DNA from: Streptococcus suis 10581
GTDB lineage: Bacteria; Bacillota; Bacilli; Lactobacillales; Streptococcaceae
Length of the DNA stretch: 47,761 bases
Direction of reading: 5' to 3'
Assembly: GCA_000440235.1 (NCBI GenBank)
Contig: ALKQ01000064.1
Coordinates: 1 to 47,761 of the forward strand
Made by a program: the position numbers and the translations under genes. Below, in pieces: positions 8,880 through 16,341 of the stretch; position 1 is the first letter of the stretch; every line of letters starts with the position of its first letter. Under the pieces are notes generated by a model. That model was not told where the DNA came from and searched no databases. It saw only the letters and a program-made list of their open reading frames with translations.

Positions 8880-8912
8880 TGTGTCCGCTTAAGGCCCTTT
8901 AAATCTTATATT

Positions 8913-10862
8913 ATGCTTAAAATTACTTTCCCAGATGGTGCTGTTCGTGAGTACCAGGCTGGCGTGACTACTTTTGAAATTGCGGAGAGCATCAGCAAGT
9001 CTTTGGCGAAAAAGGCGCTTGCTGGTAAGTTCAATGGTAAATTGATTGATACCACTCGTGCTATTGAAGTGGACGGTACGCTTGAAATCGTAACGCCTGA
9101 CCACGAGGATGCCTTGGACATCTTGCGTCACTCAGCGGCGCACTTGTTTGCCCAAGCGGCTCGTCGCCTTTTCCCAGACATTAAGTTGGGCGTTGGTCCT
9201 GCTATTCAGGATGGTTTCTACTATGATACGGACAATGCAGCAGGTCAGATTTCAAATGAAGATTTGCCACGTATTCAGGAAGAAATGATGAAGATTGTCA
9301 AGGAAAACTTCCCTTCTGAACGCCGTGAGGTAACTAAGGAAGAAGCTCTTGAGATTTTCAAAAATGATCCTTACAAGTTGGAATTGATTCACGAGCACTC
9401 TGATGACGAGGGTGGTTTGACCATTTATACCCAAGGCGAATACGTTGACCTCTGCCGTGGGCCACACGTTCCGTCAACAGGTCGTATCCAGATTTTTGAA
9501 TTGCTCAATGTGGCAGGTGCATACTGGCGTGGTAAGAGCGAAAATCCAATGATGCAACGTGTTTATGGTACAGCTTGGTTTGACAAAAAAGATCTCAAAG
9601 CCTACCTGCAAATGCGTGAGGAGGCCAAAGAACGTGACCACCGTAAACTTGGTAAGGAATTGGATCTCTTCATGATCAGCCAAGAAGTTGGTCAAGGCTT
9701 GCCATTCTGGTTGCCAAATGGAGCGACCATCCGTCGTACCTTGGAGCGTTACATCACAGATAAAGAGTTGGCTTCAGGTTACCAGCACGTTTATACGCCA
9801 CCGTTGGCTTCTGTCGAGCTCTACAAGACTTCAGGTCACTGGGAGCATTATTCAGAAGATATGTTCCCAACTATGGATATGGGCGACGGTGAAGAATTTG
9901 TTCTTCGTCCGATGAACTGTCCACACCACATTCAAGTTTACAAAAACCATGTGCGTTCTTACCGTGAATTGCCAGTACGTATCGCTGAGCTTGGTATGAT
10001 GCACCGCTATGAGAAATCTGGTGCATTGACTGGTTTGCAGCGTGTACGTGAGATGACTCTTAACGACGGTCATATCTTTGTCACACCTGAGCAAATCCAA
10101 GAAGAGTTTAAAAAAGCTCTCCAGTTGATTATCGATGTGTACGCAGATTTCAACCTAAACGACTACCGTTTCCGCCTGTCTTATCGTGACCCAGAGGACA
10201 AAGAGAAGTACTATGACAACGATGAGATGTGGGAAAATGCCCAGCGTATGCTGAAGGGGGCTATGGATGAAATGGGCGTGGACTATTTTGAAGCTGAGGG
10301 AGAAGCAGCTTTCTACGGTCCGAAATTGGATATCCAAGTCAAGACAGCCCTTGGTAACGAAGAAACCCTGTCAACTATTCAGTTGGACTTCCTCTTGCCA
10401 GAACGCTTTGGTCTGACCTACATTGGTGCTGACGGTGAGGAGCACCGCCCAGTCATGATTCACCGTGGTGTTATCTCGACTATGGAACGCTTCACAGCCA
10501 TCTTGATTGAAACCTACAAGGGTGCCTTCCCAACCTGGTTGGCTCCAACCCAAGTGACTATGATTCCGATCTCTGTGGAAGCTCACTTGGACTACGCTTG
10601 GAAGGTTGCGAAGGAATTGCAAGACCGTGGCGTTCGCGTACACGTGGATGAACGGAACGAGAAGATGCAATACAAGATCCGTCAGAGCCAGACCAGCAAG
10701 ATTCCATACCAACTCATCGTCGGTGACAAGGAAATGGAAGACAATGCTGTCAACGTTCGTCGCTACGGAAGCAAGGCAACACAAACTCAGTCTGTGGCAG
10801 AATTTGTGGACCATATCCTAGCAGATATTGCCCGTAAGTCACGTCCAGCTGAAACTGAATAA
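8913..10862 (+). CDS. thrS: Threonyl-tRNA synthetase (ThrRS)
   Basis: Class II synthetase charging tRNA-Thr. From ATG 8913 it has 649 residues, the normal size. In order: TGS domain (1-60, [17 protein letters not shown]), editing domain with [10 protein letters not shown] (HxxxH) and a later Cys/His site ([13 protein letters not shown]), catalytic domain with motif 2 around [21 protein letters not shown] and the zinc Cys in RPMNCPHH, then the anticodon-binding domain from about 540. A TTG at 8850 would add 21 residues, but they are unlike family N-termini. No ribosome binding site is visible before 8913, which is unusual for such a gene. Confidence 0.96.
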   Translation: MLKITFPDGAVREYQAGVTTFEIAESISKSLAKKALAGKFNGKLIDTTRAIEVDGTLEIVTPDHEDALDILRHSAAHLFAQAARRLFPDIKLGVGPAIQDGFYYDTDNAAGQISNEDLPRIQEEMMKIVKENFPSERREVTKEEALEIFKNDPYKLELIHEHSDDEGGLTIYTQGEYVDLCRGPHVPSTGRIQIFELLNVAGAYWRGKSENPMMQRVYGTAWFDKKDLKAYLQMREEAKERDHRKLGKELDLFMISQEVGQGLPFWLPNGATIRRTLERYITDKELASGYQHVYTPPLASVELYKTSGHWEHYSEDMFPTMDMGDGEEFVLRPMNCPHHIQVYKNHVRSYRELPVRIAELGMMHRYEKSGALTGLQRVREMTLNDGHIFVTPEQIQEEFKKALQLIIDVYADFNLNDYRFRLSYRDPEDKEKYYDNDEMWENAQRMLKGAMDEMGVDYFEAEGEAAFYGPKLDIQVKTALGNEETLSTIQLDFLLPERFGLTYIGADGEEHRPVMIHRGVISTMERFTAILIETYKGAFPTWLAPTQVTMIPISVEAHLDYAWKVAKELQDRGVRVHVDERNEKMQYKIRQSQTSKIPYQLIVGDKEMEDNAVNVRRYGSKATQTQSVAEFVDHILADIARKSRPAETE

Positions 10863-10870
10863 ATAAAGTA

Positions 10871-10894
10871 AGAAGTCCGAAAGGGCTTCTTTTT
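10871..10894 (+). terminator. thrS terminator
   Basis: An 8-bp stem AGAAGTCC (10871-10878), GAAA tetraloop and GGGCTTCT (10883-10890) is followed by a run of T. Confidence 0.9.
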
Positions 10895-10907
10895 AAATTA
10901 AAAATAT

Positions 10908-11017
10908 GCTATAAGGGCACCTCTATAAACTCCCAAAATTGCGAATTTGGAGTTACGAAAGCCTTGTTAAATCAACATTTTAAATTTTAGAAAATTAGTT
11001 TTTAGAGGTCTCCTATA
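10908..11017. mobile_element. MITE-like element with terminal inverted repeats
   Basis: A segment of about 100 bp is bounded by AGGGCACCTCTATAAACT (from 10914) and by AGTTTTTAGAGGTCTCC (to 11013), which are inverted copies with few mismatches. Both ends are flanked by TATA, which may be a target duplication (TA or TATA). An internal palindrome ACTCCCAAAATT/AATTTGGAGT lies near the left end. There is no ORF. It may derive from an insertion sequence by internal deletion; I cannot assign the parent family. Confidence 0.6.
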
Positions 11018-11019
11018 AT
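11014..11019 (+). promoter_or_regulatory. -10 box for the retron-like transcript
   Basis: TATAAT at 11014-11019 lies at the right end of the MITE-like element and seven bases before the first arm of the retron-like inverted repeat at 11027. A transcript starting there would begin at the arm. No good -35 box is seen. Confidence 0.4.
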
Positions 11020-11026
11020 TATGCTG

Positions 11027-11166
11027 ACATATAACTAGAATTTATTGTTTGTGTATCCGCAAACAGTGATAAAGCGAACTGGGCAACTAGTTTTGTTTAT
11101 TGCAACTGAAAAGTTACTTGTGTTTGCAAAGGCTCGACAAGTCTCGCATAGTGAGTAGTTATATGT
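11027..11166 (+). ncRNA. Retron-like msr-msd non-coding RNA region
   Basis: A perfect 11-bp inverted repeat, ACATATAACTA (11027-11037) and TAGTTATATGT (11156-11166), brackets about 118 bases just upstream of a retron-type reverse transcriptase N-terminus. This is the a1/a2 layout of retron RNAs. The base after a1 is a G (11038), the expected branching guanosine. It is followed by a 10-bp hairpin TTATTGTTTG/CAAACAGTGA (about 11042-11070) fitting msr. The remaining 80 bases can form alternative hairpins (for example ACTTGT/ACAAGT) fitting msd. The assignment is by architecture only. Confidence 0.65.
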
Positions 11167-11194
11167 TTTTTTATTATACTCTCAGGAGATTATT

Positions 11195-11485
11195 TTGTTT
11201 TTAAGAGAAATAAAAGATTTGAGTCATCTATCTAGTATATTGGGAATTAACAGAAATACGTTAAATAATTTGTTGAACCAAAAATATCGTGAAAAACTCT
11301 ATGAAACCTATTATATTCCTAAAAAGGATGGTTCTGATAGACAAATTTGTGCCCCTAAAGAACCGTTAAAAAGTATTCAAAAAAAGATAGCAGAACTTTT
11401 GTGGCAGAATCAATTATGGGTAAATCATGAAAAAGAAGAGAAGTATATAAAAGATAAGAAGATGCTAAAAGAGACAGACTATTGA
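11195..11485 (+). pseudogene. Truncated retron-type reverse transcriptase (N-terminus only)
   Basis: TTG start with AGGAG at 11184-11188. The 96 residues match the opening of retron reverse transcriptases: a helical LSSILGINRNTLNNLL segment, then YETYYIPKKDGSDRQICAPK and LKSIQKKIAELL, which correspond to the RT0/RT1 region. The catalytic YADD box and all later motifs are missing, and the sequence runs into a stop and then an unrelated HAD fragment. Full retron RTs are about 300-400 residues. It cannot be an active polymerase, so this is a decayed retron. Confidence 0.72.
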
Positions 11486-11757
11486 CAATTCTTATAGTTT
11501 GTCTCTCTGAAGAGGTTGGGCTATCTAAACCAGATACAACTATTTTCACACTTGCCTTGCAAAAAACAAATATCCCTGCAGATAGAGTTGTCTATGTCGG
11601 GGATAGGTATGATAATGATATTCTGCCTGCTAAATCTTTGGGAATGTGGACTGTACGGATACTGACAGGTTTTGGAATGCATGCCAGTGAAAATGAAAAA
11701 TTGAAGAGTGATTGGGTAATTCCTTCATTGCAAGAGATAACAAATATTTTTGAATAA
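11482..11757 (+). pseudogene. C-terminal fragment of a HAD-family hydrolase
   Basis: The fragment (91 codons open) contains HAD motif III SEEVGLSKPDTTIF (Lys) and motif IV VYVGDRYDNDILPAKSLGM, followed by the usual C-terminal strand and helix. The N-terminal DxD nucleophile motif and the cap domain are absent. No ribosome binding site precedes the first possible start. It was probably joined to the RT fragment by a deletion. It is not expected to be active. Confidence 0.75.
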
Positions 11758-11761
11758 ACAA

Positions 11762-11795
11762 AAAAACTAGACTGAACATTCTCAACCTAGTTTTT
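11762..11795. terminator. Bidirectional terminator
   Basis: AAAAACTAG (11762-11770) pairs with CTAGTTTTT (11787-11795), with additional inner TGA/TCA pairing. It separates the rightward HAD remnant from the leftward small gene. Confidence 0.65.
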
Positions 11796-11802
11796 ACATG
11801 TA

Positions 11803-11988
11803 TTAGAACAAGCCTTTAACTTTATCTAAAAGACCGTTAACACCTTCAGAACCTGATAACAAGCCTTTTGCCTGTTCCAAGTATTCACCAAATTGGTCTT
11901 TGTTTTCTTCGATAAATTGTTTTGCACCATCAAAGTCTTTGTTTGCAATCAATTCTTTTACTTGGTTAAAAAGATCTACTGGATTCAT
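11803..11988 (-). CDS. Conserved small protein, unknown function
   Basis: A 61-residue protein starting MNPVDLFNQVKELIANKDFD, predicted to be mostly amphipathic helix, acidic, with a flexible GLLSGSEGVNGLL stretch and a KVKGLF end. The ATG at 11988 has AGGAGGTG about ten bases upstream. A longer in-frame reading to 12039 would bypass this site and is rejected. Similar short helical proteins occur in streptococci without assigned function, as far as I recall. Cytosolic; monocistronic or following the lactonase gene on the same strand. Confidence 0.7.
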   Translation of the reverse strand: MNPVDLFNQVKELIANKDFDGAKQFIEENKDQFGEYLEQAKGLLSGSEGVNGLLDKVKGLF

Positions 11989-12051
11989 GGTGAAAACACC
12001 TCCTATGAAACTATTAAACCAAAACTGGACGGATTTCACAACTGAAACGAC

Positions 12052-13056
12052 TTATAAAAATGTAATGCAAACTGCTTCTGGAACATAGAAATCGTGTGAA
12101 AGCTCAGTCAAACAGCCATTTTCGGCATCTCTCTCAAATACAGTTGCATTGTCAGAATCTTGATGGACAACAATCAAATGCTTTTCATCAGGACTAAGCG
12201 TGAAATCGCGAGGAGTTTTTCCATTTGTTGGGACGATTTCAACTAATTCTAAGCTGGCATCAGCAAGCGTTTTGTAGACTGCGATAGAGTCGTTTCCGCG
12301 GTTGGATCCATAAATAAATTTACCATCCTTTGTGATGCGAATAGCGGCAGTACCGTTGAAACCAGTATGGTCTTCTGGGAGAGTAGAGACAGTTTGTAGG
12401 TGTTCAAATTGTCCCCAGCCGTCATAGATAAGCACCTCAATAGTTGAATTGAGTTCACAGATGAGATAGGCGATTTTTGCGACAGGATGGAAGACAATGT
12501 GTCTTGGACCACTTCCTGGCGCAGCCTGATAGGTTGCGATTTTCTCTACTTTTCCTTGGTCAGATACCTTATAGGTTACCACTTGGTCAGACCCTAGGTC
12601 ACAGGTTACTAAAAATTTATCAGGTGTCAAATCAGAAAAGTGAACGTGGGCGGAAGCTTGATTTTCGTGCGGCCCAGATCCTTCGTGTTGAGCGACATCA
12701 GCTAATTCTAGCGAACCATCCGCCAAACGTTTATAAACAAGTAGTTGTCCTTTGTGGTAATTGGAGCCATAAACTAAATCTCTTGCTTCATCTACAGCGA
12801 CATAGCAAAGTGGTGCGCCCTCTGATACAACATGGTTGAGTAGAGTATAGTCAGCATTAAAGGCAGCGATACCTCCTAGACCATTTTCAGCGCCGACGGA
12901 GTATAGATGTCCGGCCTTATCAAAGGCAAGGTAGGTAGGGTTAGGTTCTTCAGTGACCAATTCTAGATTGCTAAGTTGTCCTGTTTCAGAGTCAAAATTT
13001 GCTTTATAAATTCCTTTGGATTCACGTTTTGTGTAGGTACCGAAATAGATAGTCAT
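12052..13056 (-). CDS. Lactonase-family seven-bladed beta-propeller protein
   Basis: A 334-residue cytosolic protein of the 6-phosphogluconolactonase (YbhE/Pgl) family. Repeated blade motifs include VTEEPNPTYLAFDKAG, GPHENQASAHVHF, PGSGPRHIVFHPVAKIAYLICEL, GFNGTAAIRITKDGKFIYGSNRG and KTPRDFTLSPDEKHLIVVHQDS, which carry the conserved HxH and Arg-His positions. It may hydrolyse 6-phosphogluconolactone in the pentose phosphate path, but streptococcal members are rarely tested. The start at 13056 follows AAGGAG. It lies upstream of the small 61-residue gene on the same strand. Confidence 0.85.
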   Translation of the reverse strand: MTIYFGTYTKRESKGIYKANFDSETGQLSNLELVTEEPNPTYLAFDKAGHLYSVGAENGLGGIAAFNADYTLLNHVVSEGAPLCYVAVDEARDLVYGSNYHKGQLLVYKRLADGSLELADVAQHEGSGPHENQASAHVHFSDLTPDKFLVTCDLGSDQVVTYKVSDQGKVEKIATYQAAPGSGPRHIVFHPVAKIAYLICELNSTIEVLIYDGWGQFEHLQTVSTLPEDHTGFNGTAAIRITKDGKFIYGSNRGNDSIAVYKTLADASLELVEIVPTNGKTPRDFTLSPDEKHLIVVHQDSDNATVFERDAENGCLTELSHDFYVPEAVCITFL

Positions 13057-13191
13057 AGAATTCTCCTTTTTGGAAATGATTGATAAAATTATACCATGTT
13101 TTTCTGAGAAAGTCGTATAAATTCTGTAGTTGATTTTTACAAAAATCCTTTCTCCATGTTACAATAGAAAAAAAGACTAGGAGTGTATTAG

Positions 13192-14358
13192 ATGGAGGAT
13201 AAGCATCAAAAATTTAGTCTGACTTGGTTTTTCCGCTTGTTTTTAAATAGCCAAGCGGTGACATTTTTATTAGTAACCTTGCTGACTTTTTTGACTATAT
13301 TTATTTTTAGTAAAATTAGTTTTTTATTCAGACCGATAGGAAGCTTTTTAGAAATTGTATTGTTACCGATGATTTTAACAGGTCTTTTGTATTACCTATT
13401 AAATCCGATGGTTGACTGGATGGAAAAGCATAAAATTTCTCGTACAGTTGGTATTTCCATTCTCTTTGTTTTAATCAGTCTTCTCATTATCTGGGGACTG
13501 GCGGTGGCAATTCCGAGTATTCAAGAGCAAGTGACATCTTTTGCGCAAAATCTTCCTTCGAATATCCAGAAAATCGAAGGGCAAGTGACTAGCTTATTGC
13601 AGGACCAAAGATTTGAACAATTTCGTCCTACTGCATTGGAATTGTTAAATAAGGTCAATGATCAAGCAGTTGCTTATGCGCAAAAATTTTCAACAAGTGC
13701 TGTAAACTGGGCAAGTAATTTGATTTCGACAGCATCTCAAATTATTGTTGCTGTTCTGATTATGCCCTTTATTCTCTTTTATCTGTTACGGGATGGTCAG
13801 TATTTGAATAAACACATTACACAATATCTACCAACCAAGTGGAGAGAACCGATTGGAACAGTACTATCAGATGTGAATGGGCAATTATCGAACTATGTTC
13901 GTGGTCAGGTGACCGTTGCGATTATTGTTGCCCTGATGTTTTCAGTGATGTTCTCAATCATTGGTCTTAGCTATCCAATAACTTTGGGGGTGATGGCTGG
14001 TTTCCTCAATCTAATTCCGTATTTGGGTTCTTTCTTGGCCATGATTCCAGCTGTTATTTTAGGATTGATTGCTGGTCCAATCATGCTGATAAAGGTTTTA
14101 GTAGTCTTTATGATTGAGCAGACTATAGAAGGTCGTTTTGTGACACCATTGATTATCGGAAGCTCCCTAAGTATTCATCCGATTACCATTTTATTTGTAT
14201 TATTGACAGCTGGTCAGATGTACGGTGTCCTAGGAGTTCTTCTGGGAATTCCAATATATGCCTCTATTAAGGTTTTAGTGAAAGCGACATTTGAATGGTA
14301 CAAGGCACACAGTAGTTTGTATGAAGATGAAGAAAATGAGGTTGTGAATGAACAATAG
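13192..14358 (+). CDS. AI-2E/PerM family membrane transporter
   Basis: A 388-residue PF01594-family protein with about eight transmembrane helices. After the first three helices comes a soluble, helical segment (about 115-170). The later part holds the family signature GFLNLIPYLGSFLAMIPAVI (about residues 270-290). Members have been linked to autoinducer-2 export or Na+/H+ antiport, but most, including this one, have no proven substrate. It overlaps the downstream TPR gene by 11 bases, indicating one operon. AGGAG precedes the ATG. Confidence 0.88.
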   Translation: MEDKHQKFSLTWFFRLFLNSQAVTFLLVTLLTFLTIFIFSKISFLFRPIGSFLEIVLLPMILTGLLYYLLNPMVDWMEKHKISRTVGISILFVLISLLIIWGLAVAIPSIQEQVTSFAQNLPSNIQKIEGQVTSLLQDQRFEQFRPTALELLNKVNDQAVAYAQKFSTSAVNWASNLISTASQIIVAVLIMPFILFYLLRDGQYLNKHITQYLPTKWREPIGTVLSDVNGQLSNYVRGQVTVAIIVALMFSVMFSIIGLSYPITLGVMAGFLNLIPYLGSFLAMIPAVILGLIAGPIMLIKVLVVFMIEQTIEGRFVTPLIIGSSLSIHPITILFVLLTAGQMYGVLGVLLGIPIYASIKVLVKATFEWYKAHSSLYEDEENEVVNEQ

Positions 14359-15577
14359 TGAAAAAATGTTGGTTTGTTTGGACCAACAGGATTTAGACAA
14401 GGCAGATAAGTATTTCAAGCGCGCCTTGGTGCAAGATGATAGCGAAACGCTTTTGTCCTTGGCAGCCTACTTAGAAGGCATTGGTTTTTTCCCACAGGCT
14501 AGACAAATCTATGAACAGGTCAAAGAAGAATTTCCCGAAGTACTGATCAATCTTGCCCAAATAGCATTTGAAGATGGCTTGGTTGAAGAATCTTTCGGAT
14601 ACTTGGAGGAAATTTCAGAAGACAGTTCTGTCTATGTGGAAGCCTTGTTGGTTAAGGCGGACCTGTATCAGGCAGAAGGCTTGTCGGATGTGGCGCGTGA
14701 AAAATTGTTAGAAGCAAGTCACTTATCAGATGAACCCATCATCCTCTTTGGCTTAGCAGAATTGGATATGGAACTGGAGCTTTTTAATGAGGCTATTTCC
14801 TATTATGCCCAGCTGGATAATCGTGAAATCTACGAATTAACGGGAGTTTCTACCTATCAGCGAATTGGTATTGCCTATGCAAGTTTGGGGAAATTTGAAG
14901 CTGCCATTGAATTTCTGGAAAAAGCTGTTGAGTTGGAATACGATGATCAGACGGTTTTTGAGTTAGCAGCTCTGCTATTTGAACGAGAAGAATACCAAAA
15001 GGCAAATCTCTACTTCAAGCAACTGGATACCATCAATCCTGATTTTGAGGGCTATGAATATGCCTATGCTCAGTCGCTTCATGCCGAGCATAAATTAGAA
15101 GATGCATTGGCTATGACTCAAAAAGGCCTAGCAAAAAATGACTTTGATGCCAATCTTTTGCTTCAAGCATCCCGATATGCCTATGAATTGCATGACGAGG
15201 CGGGGGCAGAAGATTATCTTCTACAGGCAAAAGAGGTGGCAGATGATAGTAACGAACTAGCTCTGCGCTTGTCCAATCTGTATCTTGAGCAGGAACGATT
15301 TGAAGAGGTTGTGGCTTTATTTGATGAAGAGGTAGATAACGTTCTAGCTCGCTGGAATATGGCCAAAGCCTATCAAGCTCTAGAAAGAGATGATGAAGCT
15401 ATTGAGCTTTACGATGAATTGGCTGGAGAATTGGCTGAGAATCCTGAATTTTTGGCTGATTACGTAGCTGTTTTACGTCAACTTGGTCGTTTGGATGAGG
15501 CAAAAGAGCAAGCTAGTCGTTATATCCAATTGGTGCCAGACGATTTAGCCATGCAAGAATTTTTGAATGAAGAGTAG
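14348..15577 (+). CDS. Tetratricopeptide repeat protein
   Basis: A 409-residue acidic cytosolic protein made almost entirely of TPR helix pairs; repeated A-x4-G-x6-A patterns are visible, for example YQRIGIAYASLGKFEAAIEF and ANLYFKQLDTINPDFEGYEYAYAQ. TPR proteins act as scaffolds; no partner can be named. It overlaps the perM-like gene and is followed three bases later by budA, so all three are probably co-transcribed. It is a conserved streptococcal neighbour of these genes as far as I recall. Confidence 0.85.
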   Translation: MNNSEKMLVCLDQQDLDKADKYFKRALVQDDSETLLSLAAYLEGIGFFPQARQIYEQVKEEFPEVLINLAQIAFEDGLVEESFGYLEEISEDSSVYVEALLVKADLYQAEGLSDVAREKLLEASHLSDEPIILFGLAELDMELELFNEAISYYAQLDNREIYELTGVSTYQRIGIAYASLGKFEAAIEFLEKAVELEYDDQTVFELAALLFEREEYQKANLYFKQLDTINPDFEGYEYAYAQSLHAEHKLEDALAMTQKGLAKNDFDANLLLQASRYAYELHDEAGAEDYLLQAKEVADDSNELALRLSNLYLEQERFEEVVALFDEEVDNVLARWNMAKAYQALERDDEAIELYDELAGELAENPEFLADYVAVLRQLGRLDEAKEQASRYIQLVPDDLAMQEFLNEE

Positions 15578-15580
15578 GTT

Positions 15581-16297
15581 ATGCAAGTAAATCGATTATT
15601 TCAATACAACACCTTAGGTGCCTTAATGGCTGGACTGTATGGCGGCTCCTTGACGGTTGGCGAATTGTTGGAACATGGTGATTTGGGTTTGGGAACCCTG
15701 GATTCCATTGATGGCGAGCTGATTGTCTTGGATGGAAAGGCTTATCAGGCCAAGGGAGCAGGGGAGAAACCAGAAGTGGTTGAAGTTCCAGCTGATATGA
15801 AGGTTCCCTATGCGGCGGTCATTTTCCATGAGGCAGAAGTCATTTTCAAACAACGCTTTGAAATGACTAGCGATGAATTGCACCAGCGGATTGAATCCTA
15901 TTATGATGGGGAAAATCTTTTTCGCTCCATCAAAATAAAAGGGACGTTTTCGCATATGCACGTGCGTATGATTCCAAAATCGGCTTCTGATGTTCGATTT
16001 GCGGAGGTGGCAAGTCGCCAGCCTGAGTATACCGCTGAGAATATTTCAGGTACCATTGTTGGTATTTGGACACCAGAGATTTTCCATGGTGTCAGTGTGG
16101 CTGGCTATCATTTGCATTTTATTTCGGATGATTTGACATTTGGCGGGCATGTCATGGATTATGTTATCTCAGAAGGAATGGTGGAAGTGGGACCAGTAGA
16201 TCAACTAGACCAACGTTTTCCTGTTCAAGACCGCCAGTATCTTTTTGCTAAGTTCAACGCTAAGGAAGTTAGAGAAGATATTGATAAGGCGGAGTAG
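15581..16297 (+). CDS. budA: Alpha-acetolactate decarboxylase
   Basis: Converts alpha-acetolactate to acetoin, a neutral product that relieves pyruvate overflow and acid stress. The 238-residue length is normal. Zinc ligands appear in GTFSHMHVRMI (the paired His) and in the later VAGYHLHFISDD His; the conserved Glu lies in the LDSIDGELIVLDGKAY region. It sits last in an operon with perM-like and TPR genes; no acetolactate synthase gene is nearby. A hairpin follows 13 bases after the stop. Confidence 0.95.
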   Translation: MQVNRLFQYNTLGALMAGLYGGSLTVGELLEHGDLGLGTLDSIDGELIVLDGKAYQAKGAGEKPEVVEVPADMKVPYAAVIFHEAEVIFKQRFEMTSDELHQRIESYYDGENLFRSIKIKGTFSHMHVRMIPKSASDVRFAEVASRQPEYTAENISGTIVGIWTPEIFHGVSVAGYHLHFISDDLTFGGHVMDYVISEGMVEVGPVDQLDQRFPVQDRQYLFAKFNAKEVREDIDKAE

Positions 16298-16310
16298 GTT
16301 TCAATACAGA

Positions 16311-16341
16311 AAAATCCATGAACTAGATTTTCATGGATTTT
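16311..16341. terminator. Terminator between convergent budA and rqcH
   Basis: An 11-bp perfect stem AAAATCCATGA (16311-16321) / TCATGGATTTT (16331-16341). It overlaps the last codons of the leftward rqcH gene. Confidence 0.75.

Noticed and set aside
8850..8912. N-terminal extension of ThrRS from TTG 8850
   Set aside because: The added residues are Arg/Ser-rich, unlike any ThrRS N-terminus, and are encoded by the hairpin region; there is no ribosome binding site there either.
10371..10814. 147-codon minus-strand ORF
   Set aside because: Shadow of thrS with no ribosome binding site or recognisable domain.
13088..13105. CodY-like box before the perM-like gene
   Set aside because: TTTTTCTGAGAAAGT has about three mismatches and no supporting context.
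15623..15961. 112-codon minus-strand ORF within budA
   Set aside because: Antisense shadow of a well-supported enzyme gene.
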